Origin: Cytophagales bacterium
GTDB lineage: Bacteria > Bacteroidota > Bacteroidia > Cytophagales > Cyclobacteriaceae
Direction of reading: 5' to 3'
Assembly: GCA_022360015.1 (NCBI GenBank)
Contig: JAKSDQ010000205.1
Coordinates: forward strand, 1-64,000
Length of the DNA: 64,000 nucleotides
In this document: piece by piece, positions 1 to 9,938 of the stretch
Position numbering within the stretch: position 1 is the stretch's first letter
Layout: the number at the start of each line of letters is the position of its first letter
The notes under the pieces: model-generated
Seen by the model: the letters and a program-made list of their open reading frames with translations, nothing else
The model's database searches: none
Told to the model about the DNA's origin: nothing
Position numbers and translations under genes: made by a program

Positions 1-1217
1 ACTGCATCTACTCTTTTTGTTCGTATCAGGTCAGCCCAACGGTGTCCTTCAAAGCACAACTCCACAAACCGCTCTTGTTCAATAGCCAGCAATAAATCGT
101 TTTGATTACTGGCCGAGGCATTTGGAAGTCCGGCACGGTTTCGAATGATATTTAAGTCTTCCTGGGCTTCAGCCAATTTATTCTGCCGTGCCCTTGCCTC
201 AGCCCGGATCAGATACATTTCAGCCAACCTTAACTCTTTTTTTTCCTGAAGATCACCGGATGCGGTAATATCCCTGTATTTAAATATATACACAAGGCCA
301 TTATCATCGGTATTTAAGGTTGTAGCCTTTCTAAGATCTCCCGGTTCAAAAGCATTTTGTATTTTCACCGTGGGTGCATAAGCATAGCGACCATCCAGCG
401 ATTCCGGGAAAAAACTTTGGGCAATCCCCTGATTGGTAAAAGCATCAGACCATAGTTCAAAAATGCTTTCTTTGGAATTTGGAGTGAAAACATCTTCGTA
501 ATTAGTCTGAAGTTCATACAACGGATTGTTAATTACTTCAGTGGCTTTATTTTCTGCTTCCTGCCAATTTCCTAGGGATAAATAAGCACGTGCTAAAATG
601 GCTTTCGCTGCGCCCCGAGTAATTCTGGTTCTGGTTTTGGCCTCAGTATCATATTCATCGGGCAAATGAAGCTCTGCCTCTAAAAGATCAGAAATTATAT
701 TATTTAATACTTCATTTTTAGGGATACGTGAAATTTTTCGCAAAACCTCAATATCGGTAGATTCAATCCAGGGAACATCCCCAAAAAAGGGGATTAAGTG
801 AACCAGGTATTGCAGAGCGCGAAGGCTTTTGGCTTCTGCCACAAATTGATTAATCTGTTCAGAGGTAAGCTTTTCAACCCGAGGAATTTCCTGTATAATA
901 TTGTTGGCCCGGTAAATCAACTCCCAGCTTTGGTTCCAGACCCCCGTTATTCCTCCTGTTGTAGGTTGGACTGCATTCAAGGTAAATTCGCTATCACCCG
1001 GAACATCATTTTGTTCATCACTCATAGCAGCCAAGATAAATGCTGGTCTTCCTGGATAGAGTTCATATAATGCAGCTATTACCGATTCCGCACTTTCACG
1101 ATCAGTTATTGCCGTTCTATCTGTGATTGAGTCGACAGGACTTTCCTCAAGAAAATCCTCACAACCCAGTGTGAGCAACAGGATAAAGGCTATATATAGT
1201 AATTTATGGATTTTCAT
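1..1217 (-). CDS. SusD/RagB-family outer-membrane nutrient-binding lipoprotein (3' end beyond window)
   Basis: Seen: an open frame reads leftward off the window edge, about 405 residues without a stop. It starts at an ATG 12 bases after the SusC-like stop. The N-terminus is a short signal peptide with a lipobox (LTLGC), so Cys19 should be acylated. Helical, TPR-like features of SusD follow, including FVAEAKSLRALQYLVHLIPF near residues 125-145, the segment RLAEMYLIRAEARARQNKLA, and a late EQERFVELCFEGHRWADLIR motif typical of the SusD C-terminal half. Known: SusD proteins cap SusC transporters and bind glycans or other large nutrients on the cell surface. Context: last gene of the sigma, FecR, SusC, SusD series, probably cotranscribed with SusC. 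The substrate cannot be read from the sequence. Only the C-terminal part is missing. Confidence 0.93.
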   Translation of the reverse strand, partial: MKIHKLLYIAFILLLTLGCEDFLEESPVDSITDRTAITDRESAESVIAALYELYPGRPAFILAAMSDEQNDVPGDSEFTLNAVQPTTGGITGVWNQSWELIYRANNIIQEIPRVEKLTSEQINQFVAEAKSLRALQYLVHLIPFFGDVPWIESTDIEVLRKISRIPKNEVLNNIISDLLEAELHLPDEYDTEAKTRTRITRGAAKAILARAYLSLGNWQEAENKATEVINNPLYELQTNYEDVFTPNSKESIFELWSDAFTNQGIAQSFFPESLDGRYAYAPTVKIQNAFEPGDLRKATTLNTDDNGLVYIFKYRDITASGDLQEKKELRLAEMYLIRAEARARQNKLAEAQEDLNIIRNRAGLPNASASNQNDLLLAIEQERFVELCFEGHRWADLIRTKRVDA

Positions 1218-1229
1218 TTTTTTGATTAT

Positions 1230-4200
1230 TTAAAAAGTTAAACTGGCACCCAACAGAAACATTCTCACCTGGGGTAAATTACCACCATTTAGTCTGCCAG
1301 ATGCCGTACCGGTTGGAGAGGTGGTTTCAGGATCCTGTCCAGGGTAGTCGGTGATGGTAAAAAGGTTTGTACCGGTTACATAAAACCGGGCATTATCAAT
1401 ACCCCATTTCTCTGTCAATCCGGGGGGAATAGAATAAGATAGGGTAATATTTTTTACTCTCAGGTAGGAGGCGTCCCAGATAAAACGATCAGATAGGGCA
1501 TTATTAAATCCGCTACCAGCACTAGTTGTTACCTTCGGGACATCGGTTACATCTCCGGGTCGTTGCCAGCGCCTAAGAATCGCTTTAATTTGATTGTCCC
1601 GATCAACTCCTCCGCTAAAATATTCTGCTGCTTCGGAATCATAGAGTGATGCGCCCTTTACAAATTGAAAAAAGATGTCCAATGAAATACCCTTCCAGGA
1701 AAATGTATTGGTCATGCCTCCATAGAAGTCAGGCAACGTATTCCCTAGCACGATCTGGTCGTTGTCAAAATCAATTTGTCCATCCTCATTTACATCCCGG
1801 TATACAGCATTACCGGTTTCAGGGTTTACTTCAATAAAATCCAGACCACGCAGTACATTGATGGACTCACCAACGATATATCCGCCACCGATGAAAAGAA
1901 TGGGTTCATCATCCACTAAACTAATGATCTTGTTATTAACTTTTGTTAGATTTAGTGTTGTGTTCCACGAGAAATCATTGGTTTTTACTACTTGCACATC
2001 CACACTCAATTCAATCCCTGTATTCTCTGTTTCGCCAATGTTAGTGGTAATTTGGTTAAACCCAGTTGTTCCGGGCAGTGGTCTATCAAGCAGCAAATTC
2101 TTAGTTCGATTTAAAAAGTAATCTGCTTCCAGCCTGATTTTGTTTTTGAAAAAAGCCAGTTCTAATCCTAGATCCAGCTTACTTGTTTCCTCCCAAGCTA
2201 AATCTGGATCTCCGGGTTGGGTTTCTGCTAAGCCCGAAACACCCCCATATCCGGGAACTACTGTCCAGCGGCTTATACTGGGGAAATTGCCGATCCTGTC
2301 ATTTCCGGTGGTACCATAGCTTGCCCTGATTTTTCCAAAAGAAAACCAGGGGTTTGAAAGGAAAAGTTCATCGGAAAAAACCCATCCCCCGGAAACCGAC
2401 CAAAAAGTTCCAAAACGTCTGTCCTCTCCAAATCGGGAAGAGCCGTCCCTGCGCACAGAAAGACTTAACAAGTATTTACTTTTATAATCGTAGTTAACCC
2501 TGGCAAACAAAGAATTAAAAGAATAGTCACTTCTATTGGTTCCTGTGGAAGGAGAATTATCAATCTCTCCTGCAGAGACTAAAAAGTTTAGATCATCGTT
2601 GACAAAATCTATACCGCTAATACTACTCACCTTACTTACCTGATTAAAAAAAGTTGCTCCCACAACTGAGCTAAGATTATGAATTGACCCAATAGTTTTA
2701 TCAAATCTGATAGTAGGCTCAATATTAAAGGTATTAGACTGATTCAATGCATAAGTTCCAACTCCGTTCGTGAACAGTCCACTAAGAATGGTTGAAGGAT
2801 AAAAAAGGTTTTGTTCCAAAATATTGTAGTCATATCCTGCATCAACTCTAAAAGTTAGCGCATTTTTGATTTGGTAATCAACATATATATTAGCTAAAAT
2901 TTTAGAAGTGATGTTTTCAAATGTTGGTTCTATCAACTCTGCAACTGGATTAAAGCCCAATGACCTACGAAAAATGACAGGTACAGTGTACGCTCCTGTT
3001 GAATCCCTAATCGGGATATCTGGTCTTGCGAGGATCGCACCTCTGGCAGGAGAGGCAAAGCTACTATTGGCAGTAAATAAATCGTTGTTCTCCCGACTGA
3101 GGGCAATGCGGGTACCCACCTTGAATTGATCGTTTACCATATGATCTAAGTTCAGACGGAAGTTCCCCCGTTGTAACCCTGCATTCTCTAATATCGCTTG
3201 TTCATTCCTAAATCCCCCGCTCAGAAAAAACTGGGTCTGACCACTACCCCCCTGTAGGCTTATATTGTACTGGTTTATACGCGCTGTGCGGTAAATGGCA
3301 TCCTGCCAATCTGTATTGATGGTAGAGTCTACATCCAGTAGGTCTGCCGGTATGGGAAGCCCATCATTTTCATAGGCCTCTCTTTTGATTTCAAGATATT
3401 CTTCTGTCTCCAATACATCCAGTAATTCAGTGGCCCTTCCTATACCGGAAAATACCTCTAAGTTTACTTTCGCTTTTCCTCTGAACCCTTGTTTGGTTGT
3501 AATAAGCACTACTCCATTGGCAGCCCGCGAACCATAGATAGAAGTAGCAGCAGCATCTTTCAATATTTCTATGGAAGCAATATCTTCTGGATTAATACTA
3601 CTTAGAATATTAGTTTGCCCGCCAAAATTCGCAATTGAACTATTTGTCAAACTACCAGAGATAATAGGGACACCATCCACAACGAACAAGGGCTCATTTC
3701 CTGCATTGATGGAGTTTTGTCCCCGTATCCTTATTAATACCGGCCCACCAGGCGTACCAGAAGCCGACTGCACGTGCACCCCTGCAGCCTGCCCCTGCAA
3801 GGCCTGGTCAAACGAGGTGACTGGTAAATTTTCTATATCCTTTGCGGTCACCTTTGCCACGGAGCTTGTCAGCTTTCGTTTCGACTGCTCCCCATATCCA
3901 ACTATCACCAATTCATCTAAGGCTGTCAGGTCTGCAACCATTACCACATCGATGACATTTCTTCCACCAATTGATATTTCCTGTGGCACAAACCCAATAA
4001 AAGTGAATACCAGGGTCGTAGCATCATCCGGCACGGATATCGTATAACTTCCTTCCAAATCCGCAATAGCCCCAATGGTGGTTCCTTTTACCAGGATGGT
4101 TGCTCCACTTAATGGCTCCCCGTTTTCATCGGTCACCTTGCCGGTAATCACTTTAGCCACCTTGGTTTTTACCGGCAAATCTTTTTTCTTCAGGGCCACT

Positions 4201-4541
4201 GAAATGTTTCGATTGAGTTGCCGGAATTCGTAGGCGGTTTGTCGGGATAGCCCGGTGAGGATGTCAGCTACGCTGGTACCCTGATGGTCTAAAGTGAAAG
4301 TTTGCGGATCTTTTTTCACCACTTCATCGTACATGAATAAAAATTTGGTTTGTTGTTCAATGGCCGAAAAAATGGTCATCAGGGTGGCGTCTTCGAGTTG
4401 AACGGAAACATGCACCCGGTGGATACTTTGACCTTCCGCTCCCCCTGCCAAAAGCAGGGACATGGTCAAAATCTGTATAATAAAAGCAATCAGTATTTGT
4501 TTTGATGCAAACATCAATAGCTTTAATGCATTAATTTTCAT
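1230..4541 (-). CDS. SusC/RagA-family TonB-dependent outer-membrane transporter with STN signalling domain
   Basis: 1103 residues. Domains seen in order: signal peptide (about 1-38); STN/secretin-like domain (about 43-118); carboxypeptidase-like regulatory beta-sandwich (about 132-200, ITGKVTDENGEPLSGATI); TonB-box/plug region (about 208-335, with ELVIVGYGEQSKR and the IRIRGQNSINAGNEPLFVVD stretch); then a 22-strand-type barrel ending in an aromatic residue (GASLTF). Known: an STN domain contacts a FecR-type anti-sigma across the periplasm, so substrate binding can switch on the sigma factor. The FecI/FecR-type genes immediately upstream fit this. Paired with SusD downstream, it should import an oligosaccharide or similar large nutrient, powered by TonB-ExbB-ExbD. 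Substrate unknown. Confidence 0.96.
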   Translation of the reverse strand: MKINALKLLMFASKQILIAFIIQILTMSLLLAGGAEGQSIHRVHVSVQLEDATLMTIFSAIEQQTKFLFMYDEVVKKDPQTFTLDHQGTSVADILTGLSRQTAYEFRQLNRNISVALKKKDLPVKTKVAKVITGKVTDENGEPLSGATILVKGTTIGAIADLEGSYTISVPDDATTLVFTFIGFVPQEISIGGRNVIDVVMVADLTALDELVIVGYGEQSKRKLTSSVAKVTAKDIENLPVTSFDQALQGQAAGVHVQSASGTPGGPVLIRIRGQNSINAGNEPLFVVDGVPIISGSLTNSSIANFGGQTNILSSINPEDIASIEILKDAAATSIYGSRAANGVVLITTKQGFRGKAKVNLEVFSGIGRATELLDVLETEEYLEIKREAYENDGLPIPADLLDVDSTINTDWQDAIYRTARINQYNISLQGGSGQTQFFLSGGFRNEQAILENAGLQRGNFRLNLDHMVNDQFKVGTRIALSRENNDLFTANSSFASPARGAILARPDIPIRDSTGAYTVPVIFRRSLGFNPVAELIEPTFENITSKILANIYVDYQIKNALTFRVDAGYDYNILEQNLFYPSTILSGLFTNGVGTYALNQSNTFNIEPTIRFDKTIGSIHNLSSVVGATFFNQVSKVSSISGIDFVNDDLNFLVSAGEIDNSPSTGTNRSDYSFNSLFARVNYDYKSKYLLSLSVRRDGSSRFGEDRRFGTFWSVSGGWVFSDELFLSNPWFSFGKIRASYGTTGNDRIGNFPSISRWTVVPGYGGVSGLAETQPGDPDLAWEETSKLDLGLELAFFKNKIRLEADYFLNRTKNLLLDRPLPGTTGFNQITTNIGETENTGIELSVDVQVVKTNDFSWNTTLNLTKVNNKIISLVDDEPILFIGGGYIVGESINVLRGLDFIEVNPETGNAVYRDVNEDGQIDFDNDQIVLGNTLPDFYGGMTNTFSWKGISLDIFFQFVKGASLYDSEAAEYFSGGVDRDNQIKAILRRWQRPGDVTDVPKVTTSAGSGFNNALSDRFIWDASYLRVKNITLSYSIPPGLTEKWGIDNARFYVTGTNLFTITDYPGQDPETTSPTGTASGRLNGGNLPQVRMFLLGASLTF

Positions 4542-4655
4542 AATTTTATGCTTGTTAACTAGAAGGTTAATAATTTTTAGACCTGTAGCTGAGGGAACAG
4601 TTGCAGGTTTTTTTGTAGTAGATATTTTAGTCTGTCATAGGCATATTTTTTTTGT

Positions 4656-5615
4656 TTAACATGATTCACCGGTGATGAGAATGGTTCTTTCATCCAGGAA
4701 CTCAAACTGAAAACCTTTTATATGGGCCAAACTCTTTAGAATATTAATCAGTTGATCGTTGTGAAATTTTCCGTTCATGGTGCAGCCGGCCAGACCGGGA
4801 TTAGCAAACCGGATATCCACATCGTACCATCGCTCCAGTAGGGAGGCAGTCTCACGCAGCGTGGTTCGATCCAGATAAATGATGCCATCTTTCCAGGCAA
4901 AATGCCGGTCGGAATCAATGCTTTTTTTAGTCAAACCAGTAGATGAAAGGACGGCTTGTTCACGGGCGGTTAATACCACCATTTCGGCGAAGTCCTGAGA
5001 ATGAGTCACCTGCACCTTACCTTCCTGCACTGTAACGCTGGCAGGTTCCTCGTCGTAGGCGGAGATGTTGAATACCGTGCCTAATACAGTCGTGGTAAAA
5101 TCTGGCGATTGCACCAGAAATGGCTTGGAAGGATCGGAGGTTACCTCAAAAAATCCTTCTCCTGTCAACTCCACCTGCCTGTTTTTTCCATCAAAGCTTT
5201 CCGGATAAACCAGGGAAGATTCTGCATTTAAGGTGACACGGGTGCCGTCAGGTAACACTATCTTTGCCTTGTGGCCACGTGCAGTGGTTTTGGTAAGCAA
5301 AACCACCTCTTGCGGGCCGGATACATATCGATAAGCCAACCAGGAAAAGCCCACCATGATACTCACCATCGCTGCCACCCTTAACCAAACCGGCCATAGT
5401 GGCCTGGCTTTGGCCGGCATGGCCTCCTTTTTATGTATTTGCTGCCTGACACGGTGGTAAATCTCTTGTCGCGCCTGCTGTGCTTCACCGGGTTGCCATT
5501 GTTTTTTTTCATTTTGATAGGATCGGAAAAACGCGTGGATCCATTTTTCCTCCTCGGGAGTACACAATCCCCGGGTATATCTGTCCAGTAGTTCATCAAA
5601 TTCCTTCTGATGCAT
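4656..5615 (-). CDS. FecR-family anti-sigma factor
   Basis: About 319 residues from the ATG giving MHQKEFDELL; two in-frame ATGs lie up to 27 bases further upstream. Seen: a short cytoplasmic anti-sigma segment (about 1-75), one membrane helix (about 73-95, LRVAAMVSIMVGFSWLAYRYV), a periplasmic FecR domain (AKIVLPDGTRVTLNAESSL onwards), and a C-terminal domain of the DUF4974 type (about 240-319, ending TILITGES). Known: FecR proteins hold an ECF sigma factor until the STN domain of the partner TonB receptor signals. The gene sits between the sigma gene (71-100 bases upstream) and the STN-carrying SusC gene, the standard order for this regulatory triad. Confidence 0.93.
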   Translation of the reverse strand: MHQKEFDELLDRYTRGLCTPEEEKWIHAFFRSYQNEKKQWQPGEAQQARQEIYHRVRQQIHKKEAMPAKARPLWPVWLRVAAMVSIMVGFSWLAYRYVSGPQEVVLLTKTTARGHKAKIVLPDGTRVTLNAESSLVYPESFDGKNRQVELTGEGFFEVTSDPSKPFLVQSPDFTTTVLGTVFNISAYDEEPASVTVQEGKVQVTHSQDFAEMVVLTAREQAVLSSTGLTKKSIDSDRHFAWKDGIIYLDRTTLRETASLLERWYDVDIRFANPGLAGCTMNGKFHNDQLINILKSLAHIKGFQFEFLDERTILITGESC

Positions 5616-5713
5616 TAGGTATCGTTTACCCATGAGTAGCACAAACCCTCCTTTGCACCTACGGCTTTGACAAAAAAATTTAAAAAATTATTATGGGGTT
5701 AATAAAAATCCGG

Positions 5714-6295
5714 TCAAAGTTGGGACAAAATGCATACGATCAGGGTCGTTAAGCGGTCCAGGGAAAAACGGAGACGTTTTAAGGCTTTATTGATTTGGTT
5801 TTCCACGGTGCTCACCGATATACTCAGCCTGCGGGCTATCTCCTGGTTGGAAAGGGATTGAAAGCGGCTCAGATAAAACACTTCCCGGCAACGGGGGGGT
5901 AAGGTCGTTAAGCTTTGCTCAAAGGCTATTTCCAACTCTTTTCGGTAAACCGACTCCTCCACAGCATTGGTTTGTAAAATCCGGTTAAATCTATTCAGGT
6001 AAGTCTCCCGGAGCTTTTTTCTGCGAATGAGCATAATGACCTGGTTTTTGACGGCCCTGTAAAGATAAGCTGAAACCTGGTCTATTTGCAGCGCTGACCG
6101 CCGGGTCCAAAGGTCAGTGAAGACCTCCTGTACCACATCCTTGCTGATTTCGTCATCCTTTAAAACATTCCATGCGGCGTGATAGAGCTTTTCCCAGTAC
6201 CTGTGGTACAACTCATCAAAAGCAGCCCATTGCCCTTGCTGTAGCAGTGCTACCAGGGTTTTGTCGGTGCAGGAAGCCAGATTTTCATGCGTCAT
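5714..6295 (-). CDS. ECF RNA polymerase sigma factor, FecI-like (SusCD-associated)
   Basis: About 193 residues from the ATG reading MTHENLASC; an alternative start lies 30 bases upstream. Seen: sigma region 2 (about 20-90, FDELYHRYWEKLYHAAW, then DVVQEVFTDLW) and region 4 with its helix-turn-helix (about 130-180, LPPRCREVFYLSRFQSLSNQ then EIARRLSISVSTVENQINKA). No regions 1 or 3, as expected for the ECF class. Known: Bacteroidota FecI-like sigmas are controlled by FecR and a SusC STN domain and activate the adjacent transport operon. Here it leads the minus-strand series sigma, FecR, SusC, SusD. Confidence 0.95.
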   Translation of the reverse strand: MTHENLASCTDKTLVALLQQGQWAAFDELYHRYWEKLYHAAWNVLKDDEISKDVVQEVFTDLWTRRSALQIDQVSAYLYRAVKNQVIMLIRRKKLRETYLNRFNRILQTNAVEESVYRKELEIAFEQSLTTLPPRCREVFYLSRFQSLSNQEIARRLSISVSTVENQINKALKRLRFSLDRLTTLIVCILSQL

Positions 6296-6435
6296 GGTAT
6301 AGCATGGATTACTTGAGCCCTCCAAATTAAAAAAATATTTGGGGAGTGGTAAAGATTGGATTGGTTAAATTATCGTGATTTTTTTTGTTGGCTCCTGTAA
6401 ATGTGTCTTCGTTATTGTATGGCTTAATGCGTTTT

Positions 6436-6468
6436 AGTCATAGTATGGCTTGGAGCCATACTATGACT
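6436..6468. repeat. Perfect palindromic repeat, copy 1, with degenerate half-copies to about 6530
   Basis: A 15-base arm AGTCATAGTATGGCT, a TGG spacer and its exact complement make a perfect 15-bp stem. Degenerate further copies follow in the same gap: AGCCATACTGTGACT at about 6495 and a CTATGCTATGACC-type half-site near 6520. The same palindrome with one changed position occurs at 45158-45190. It lies between a sigma gene and the 3' end of a minus-strand gene, with no coding potential. It may be a REP-like or MITE-tip element, or a hairpin protecting a transcript end; the function is not readable. Confidence 0.85.
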
Positions 6469-6544
6469 GGTAGAGGTAATACCGTGAATGGAAGAGCCAT
6501 ACTGTGACTGCTTGGAACTATGCTATGACCAGACCAGAAAGAAG

Positions 6545-9385
6545 TTATTTTATTTCAAAACCAACCTCATCGACCTCGTCGCCGTTGACAAATCTTATGG
6601 TGTATTTGCCCTTTTGAGCATAAACAAGGTTAGGGTCAGAGCGTTTACGTTTGGCGGATAGCGGCTTGTCACCTACTTTTAAGTCCCAGGAAAGCGCATG
6701 AAACCCTTTGGAGCCTTCACCTTCCAGGTTTCTTAGCAGGTTGTTCTTATCATCGTAAATCCGGATATCCACTTTCCCGGAAGGCCTGCCTACGTAATAA
6801 CGCAGACCCACCGTGGGCAGGTTGGGCTTTAAATAGGGATACCGCTTTTCACCCCAGGTCTTGGAATGCCTGACCGAGCCGGGCTCAAAGGCTATCACCG
6901 CCTTGCGGGCTGTATCTCCCCTCAGTTTTTGAAAGGGTTTAACATCCAATACATAAACACTTCTTCCATGCGTAGCCACCACCAACTCGTTTTCGCGGGG
7001 ATGGACGATCATGTCATAAGAGGCCACATTGGGAATTTGATTCAGATGCTCCCAGTGGCTCCCCCGGTCAAAACTGATATAGGTGCCATGATCTGTGCCG
7101 ACATATAGCAAATCCTCATTGACAGGATCCTGAATCACAATGTTTACCGGCTCATCGGGAAGGTTGCCCTGAAGCGACTTCCAGTTTTTTCCATAATCCT
7201 CACTGACATACAAGTAGGTGCGAAAATCATCATCCCTGTAACCGGTGAGCGAAACAAAAACAGTCGCTTCATCATGCGGGGAAGGCGAAATGCTGCTAAC
7301 CCATTTATCCGCCGGCAAACCACCGGAAATCAGCTCCCAATTCCCCCCACCATTGGGAGAAAACTGTATATTGCCATCATCGGTGCCCACATACAACAGA
7401 CCAAATTTATGGGGTGACTCGGCTATGCAGGTAATAGTAGAATACGGCACATTGCCCTGGGGTTTGTCTTTAGTCAGGTCACCACTGATCGCATCCCAGC
7501 TTTTTCCCTGATTGAGGCTACGAAATACCTTCTGGGCGCCAATGTACAGAATATCAGCATTATGCTTACTTAAAATCAGCGGGGTGCGCCAGTTGTATCT
7601 TAACTTCGGTTTGCCAATATCATGCTTTGGAGAGATGAAAGTTGATTTACCCGCAGATCTGTCAAGCCGGAAATAGTTCCCGAATTGAAAACCGGCATAC
7701 ACAATATCGCTGTTACGGGGATCCGGAGCGACAAACATGCCATCACCCCCAAAAATAAATTCCCAGTTTTTGCTTCGGCCAGGTACTGTCCTCGATGAAC
7801 CTACGAGGGTGCCATTGTCCTGCAATCCGCCATAAACATGATAAGGTTTTTCCATATCCACATTGACCGTATAAAACTGGCCCACGGCATCATTGTTAAT
7901 ATGCATCCACTCGGCGCCACCGTCATAGCTGACGTACAAGCCACCGTCATTGCCCAATAAAATATGATCATCGTTATCGGGATTTACCCACATGGCCTGA
8001 TGGTCAACATGAACATTTCCGATCGTATCGATACGCGCAAAAGTTTTCCCACCATCCTCAGACTTCAATAAAGGAACACCGTAGACGTAAATTTCATCCT
8101 GGTTTTGTGGCGAAACAGTTATTTCCCCGAAATAATATCCATACGTAAAATATACGCCTTCCAGGTCATAGGTATTCATTTTATTCCAGGATTTACCACC
8201 ATCTTCCGACCTGTACACCTGTGCCCCGGCAATCTTGGTGTCAAACAGCGCCTGGTTGGCATCACCAAAATATTCGGCAAGGGCCCTGGGCTCATACTTG
8301 TTTTCGGAGATTTCCTTTTTAACCAGTTTGCTGTTATACTTTGCCGGGTAATTATTCTTTTTAAGAAATTCATCCAATTGTTTGTCATCCAGCCCCAGCA
8401 GCGTTTCTTTAGACATATTAATAAAGTCCTTTATTTTGAAGCCTGGCTCTTCGTCTTTTTTTTCCTCTTTCGTTTCAACCTGACTGTCCATCACGGCATA
8501 GACTATGCTGGGATTTCCCTGGGCGTAATTGACCCCAATACGGCCGTTGGTGGCTAATTCGGGAAATCCTTCCATGGATTTAGACCAGGTCTCCCCGCCA
8601 TCCTCAGACCTGAAGATGCCAGAGCCGGGCCCGTTGCCTTTAAAATCCCAGGCTTTTCGGGTCCTTTCCCAGGTAGCGGCGATGAGTTGATTGGGATTTG
8701 ACGCATTGATGGTCAGGTCTGTCACACCGGTGCTGTCATTCAGGTAAAGTGTTTTTTTCCAGGTCTTTCCCCCGTCGGTAGATTTATATACCCCTCTCTC
8801 CTCATTTTTTGAATACAGTGCCCCTAACGATGCTATCCAAACTATGTCGGGATTGTCAGGGTGCACCAAAATGCGTGAGATATGCTGTGTATTATCAAGT
8901 CCCAGATGCGTCCAGGTTTTGCCAGCATCAAGGCTTTTGTAGACACCCGAACCTGCATAGCTCGACCGGCTGCTATTTTTTTCACCCGTGCCCACATACA
9001 AGATGTTGGCATTAGATGGGGCCAGTGCCATATCCCCAATGGTGAGAGCCCCCTGATTATCAAATACAGGTTGAAACGATACGCCGTTATTTTTGGTTTT
9101 AAACACGCCACCGGAAGCATAGGCAACGTAATAGGTATGCCTGTCAGAAGGTTCTACAGCTATGTCAACAATCCTGGCACCTTGCACCACGGGACCGATG
9201 CTGCGAACCGGATAGTTTTTCAGGATAGAATACTCCCTCATTTCGGCTCTTAGCCTGATAGATTCGACGATTTCCGCCCCGGTCGATGGCTGTGCGGGGG
9301 TAACAATGATAGAAAGCCAGAAGATGAATGATAACGCTATTGTGATTTTTAAGGGTTTGTTTTTGTGCATAAGCAATAAATTCAT
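6545..9385 (-). CDS. Large secreted Asp-box (BNR/VPS10-like) beta-propeller protein
   Basis: 946 residues with a signal peptide (about 1-33). Seen: about ten Asp-box motifs of the S/T-x-D/N-x-G-x-x-W/F type spread over residues 140-800, among them SLDAGKTW, STDGGKTW, SEDGGETW, SEDGGKSW, SYDGGAEW, SLNQGKSW, SPNGGGNW and SFDRGSHW. They mark two seven-bladed-type propellers. An inserted helical segment (about 305-370, Lys/Glu-rich) and a C-terminal beta-domain (about 840-946) follow. Known: such proteins are called sortilin/VPS10-like or glycosyl-hydrolase-like BNR proteins in Bacteroidota; some relatives are xyloglucanase-like, but no catalytic pair can be assigned here. It is probably periplasmic or extracellular. 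No operon partner is evident. Confidence 0.85.
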   Translation of the reverse strand: MNLLLMHKNKPLKITIALSFIFWLSIIVTPAQPSTGAEIVESIRLRAEMREYSILKNYPVRSIGPVVQGARIVDIAVEPSDRHTYYVAYASGGVFKTKNNGVSFQPVFDNQGALTIGDMALAPSNANILYVGTGEKNSSRSSYAGSGVYKSLDAGKTWTHLGLDNTQHISRILVHPDNPDIVWIASLGALYSKNEERGVYKSTDGGKTWKKTLYLNDSTGVTDLTINASNPNQLIAATWERTRKAWDFKGNGPGSGIFRSEDGGETWSKSMEGFPELATNGRIGVNYAQGNPSIVYAVMDSQVETKEEKKDEEPGFKIKDFINMSKETLLGLDDKQLDEFLKKNNYPAKYNSKLVKKEISENKYEPRALAEYFGDANQALFDTKIAGAQVYRSEDGGKSWNKMNTYDLEGVYFTYGYYFGEITVSPQNQDEIYVYGVPLLKSEDGGKTFARIDTIGNVHVDHQAMWVNPDNDDHILLGNDGGLYVSYDGGAEWMHINNDAVGQFYTVNVDMEKPYHVYGGLQDNGTLVGSSRTVPGRSKNWEFIFGGDGMFVAPDPRNSDIVYAGFQFGNYFRLDRSAGKSTFISPKHDIGKPKLRYNWRTPLILSKHNADILYIGAQKVFRSLNQGKSWDAISGDLTKDKPQGNVPYSTITCIAESPHKFGLLYVGTDDGNIQFSPNGGGNWELISGGLPADKWVSSISPSPHDEATVFVSLTGYRDDDFRTYLYVSEDYGKNWKSLQGNLPDEPVNIVIQDPVNEDLLYVGTDHGTYISFDRGSHWEHLNQIPNVASYDMIVHPRENELVVATHGRSVYVLDVKPFQKLRGDTARKAVIAFEPGSVRHSKTWGEKRYPYLKPNLPTVGLRYYVGRPSGKVDIRIYDDKNNLLRNLEGEGSKGFHALSWDLKVGDKPLSAKRKRSDPNLVYAQKGKYTIRFVNGDEVDEVGFEIK

Positions 9386-9467
9386 TTATTTTCCGAAAAT
9401 AAGGAATTTGCATGTATTTGAAAGCACCTGGCTTCCAAATATTTTTTTTCTTCACAGTTCGGTTTTC

Positions 9468-9938
9468 ATGTTGGTATCAAAGCCCAATCTAAAGACATTA
9501 TTCTCTTTACTGACGTTTCTGGCAGTAGACTTCGGATTGTTGGTCTATCTATATATGGGGCCTTTACAGCAGTCCAATGCGCCCTTTTATTTGCAACTAT
9601 TGATGGGTGTTTTAGGGTTGGTTGCTGTAATTATTCTGTGGAAAATTGTCGGTGCCTATAAAATTTTATCCATTAAAAAGAAAAAAATTGAAGTCCGCTA
9701 TCCATTTCGAACCGGAAGCTTTGCATCAAACCTGAATCAGCTTATCAACTGGCAGGAAACGGTGATAAAGACTAATAACACACACTTTAAAGAATTAAAA
9801 ATAAAATTTGAACCCAATAAGGTGGTAAAAATCTCCTTTCAGGAAAATACCAACTATGACAAAGTGGTGGCCTTTTTGCGAAAGAATGCACCTAAAAAAG
9901 AAGTTAAAGCCAAATCTTCCGGGCAAAACGGCCCCTGA
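9468..9938 (+). CDS. Small membrane protein with two N-terminal helices and a PH-like tail, function unknown
   Basis: 156 residues from the ATG giving MLVSKPNLKTLF. The frame stays open 54 codons further upstream, but that part overlaps the start region of the opposite-strand gene and does not look like protein. Seen: two hydrophobic helices (about 10-30 and 38-60), then a basic, beta-rich cytoplasmic part (KKKKIEVRYPFRTGSFASN) and a Lys-rich end. The layout resembles short bacterial PH-domain membrane proteins, but no family motif is decisive. It stands alone, divergent from the BNR protein. Confidence 0.7.
   Translation: MLVSKPNLKTLFSLLTFLAVDFGLLVYLYMGPLQQSNAPFYLQLLMGVLGLVAVIILWKIVGAYKILSIKKKKIEVRYPFRTGSFASNLNQLINWQETVIKTNNTHFKELKIKFEPNKVVKISFQENTNYDKVVAFLRKNAPKKEVKAKSSGQNGP

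Noticed and set aside
3571-4047. 158-codon frame antisense to the SusC gene
   Set aside because: Lies wholly opposite a strongly supported TonB receptor and shows no domain.
8105-8557. 150-codon frame antisense to the BNR protein
   Set aside because: Shadow of a well-supported gene; no family pattern.
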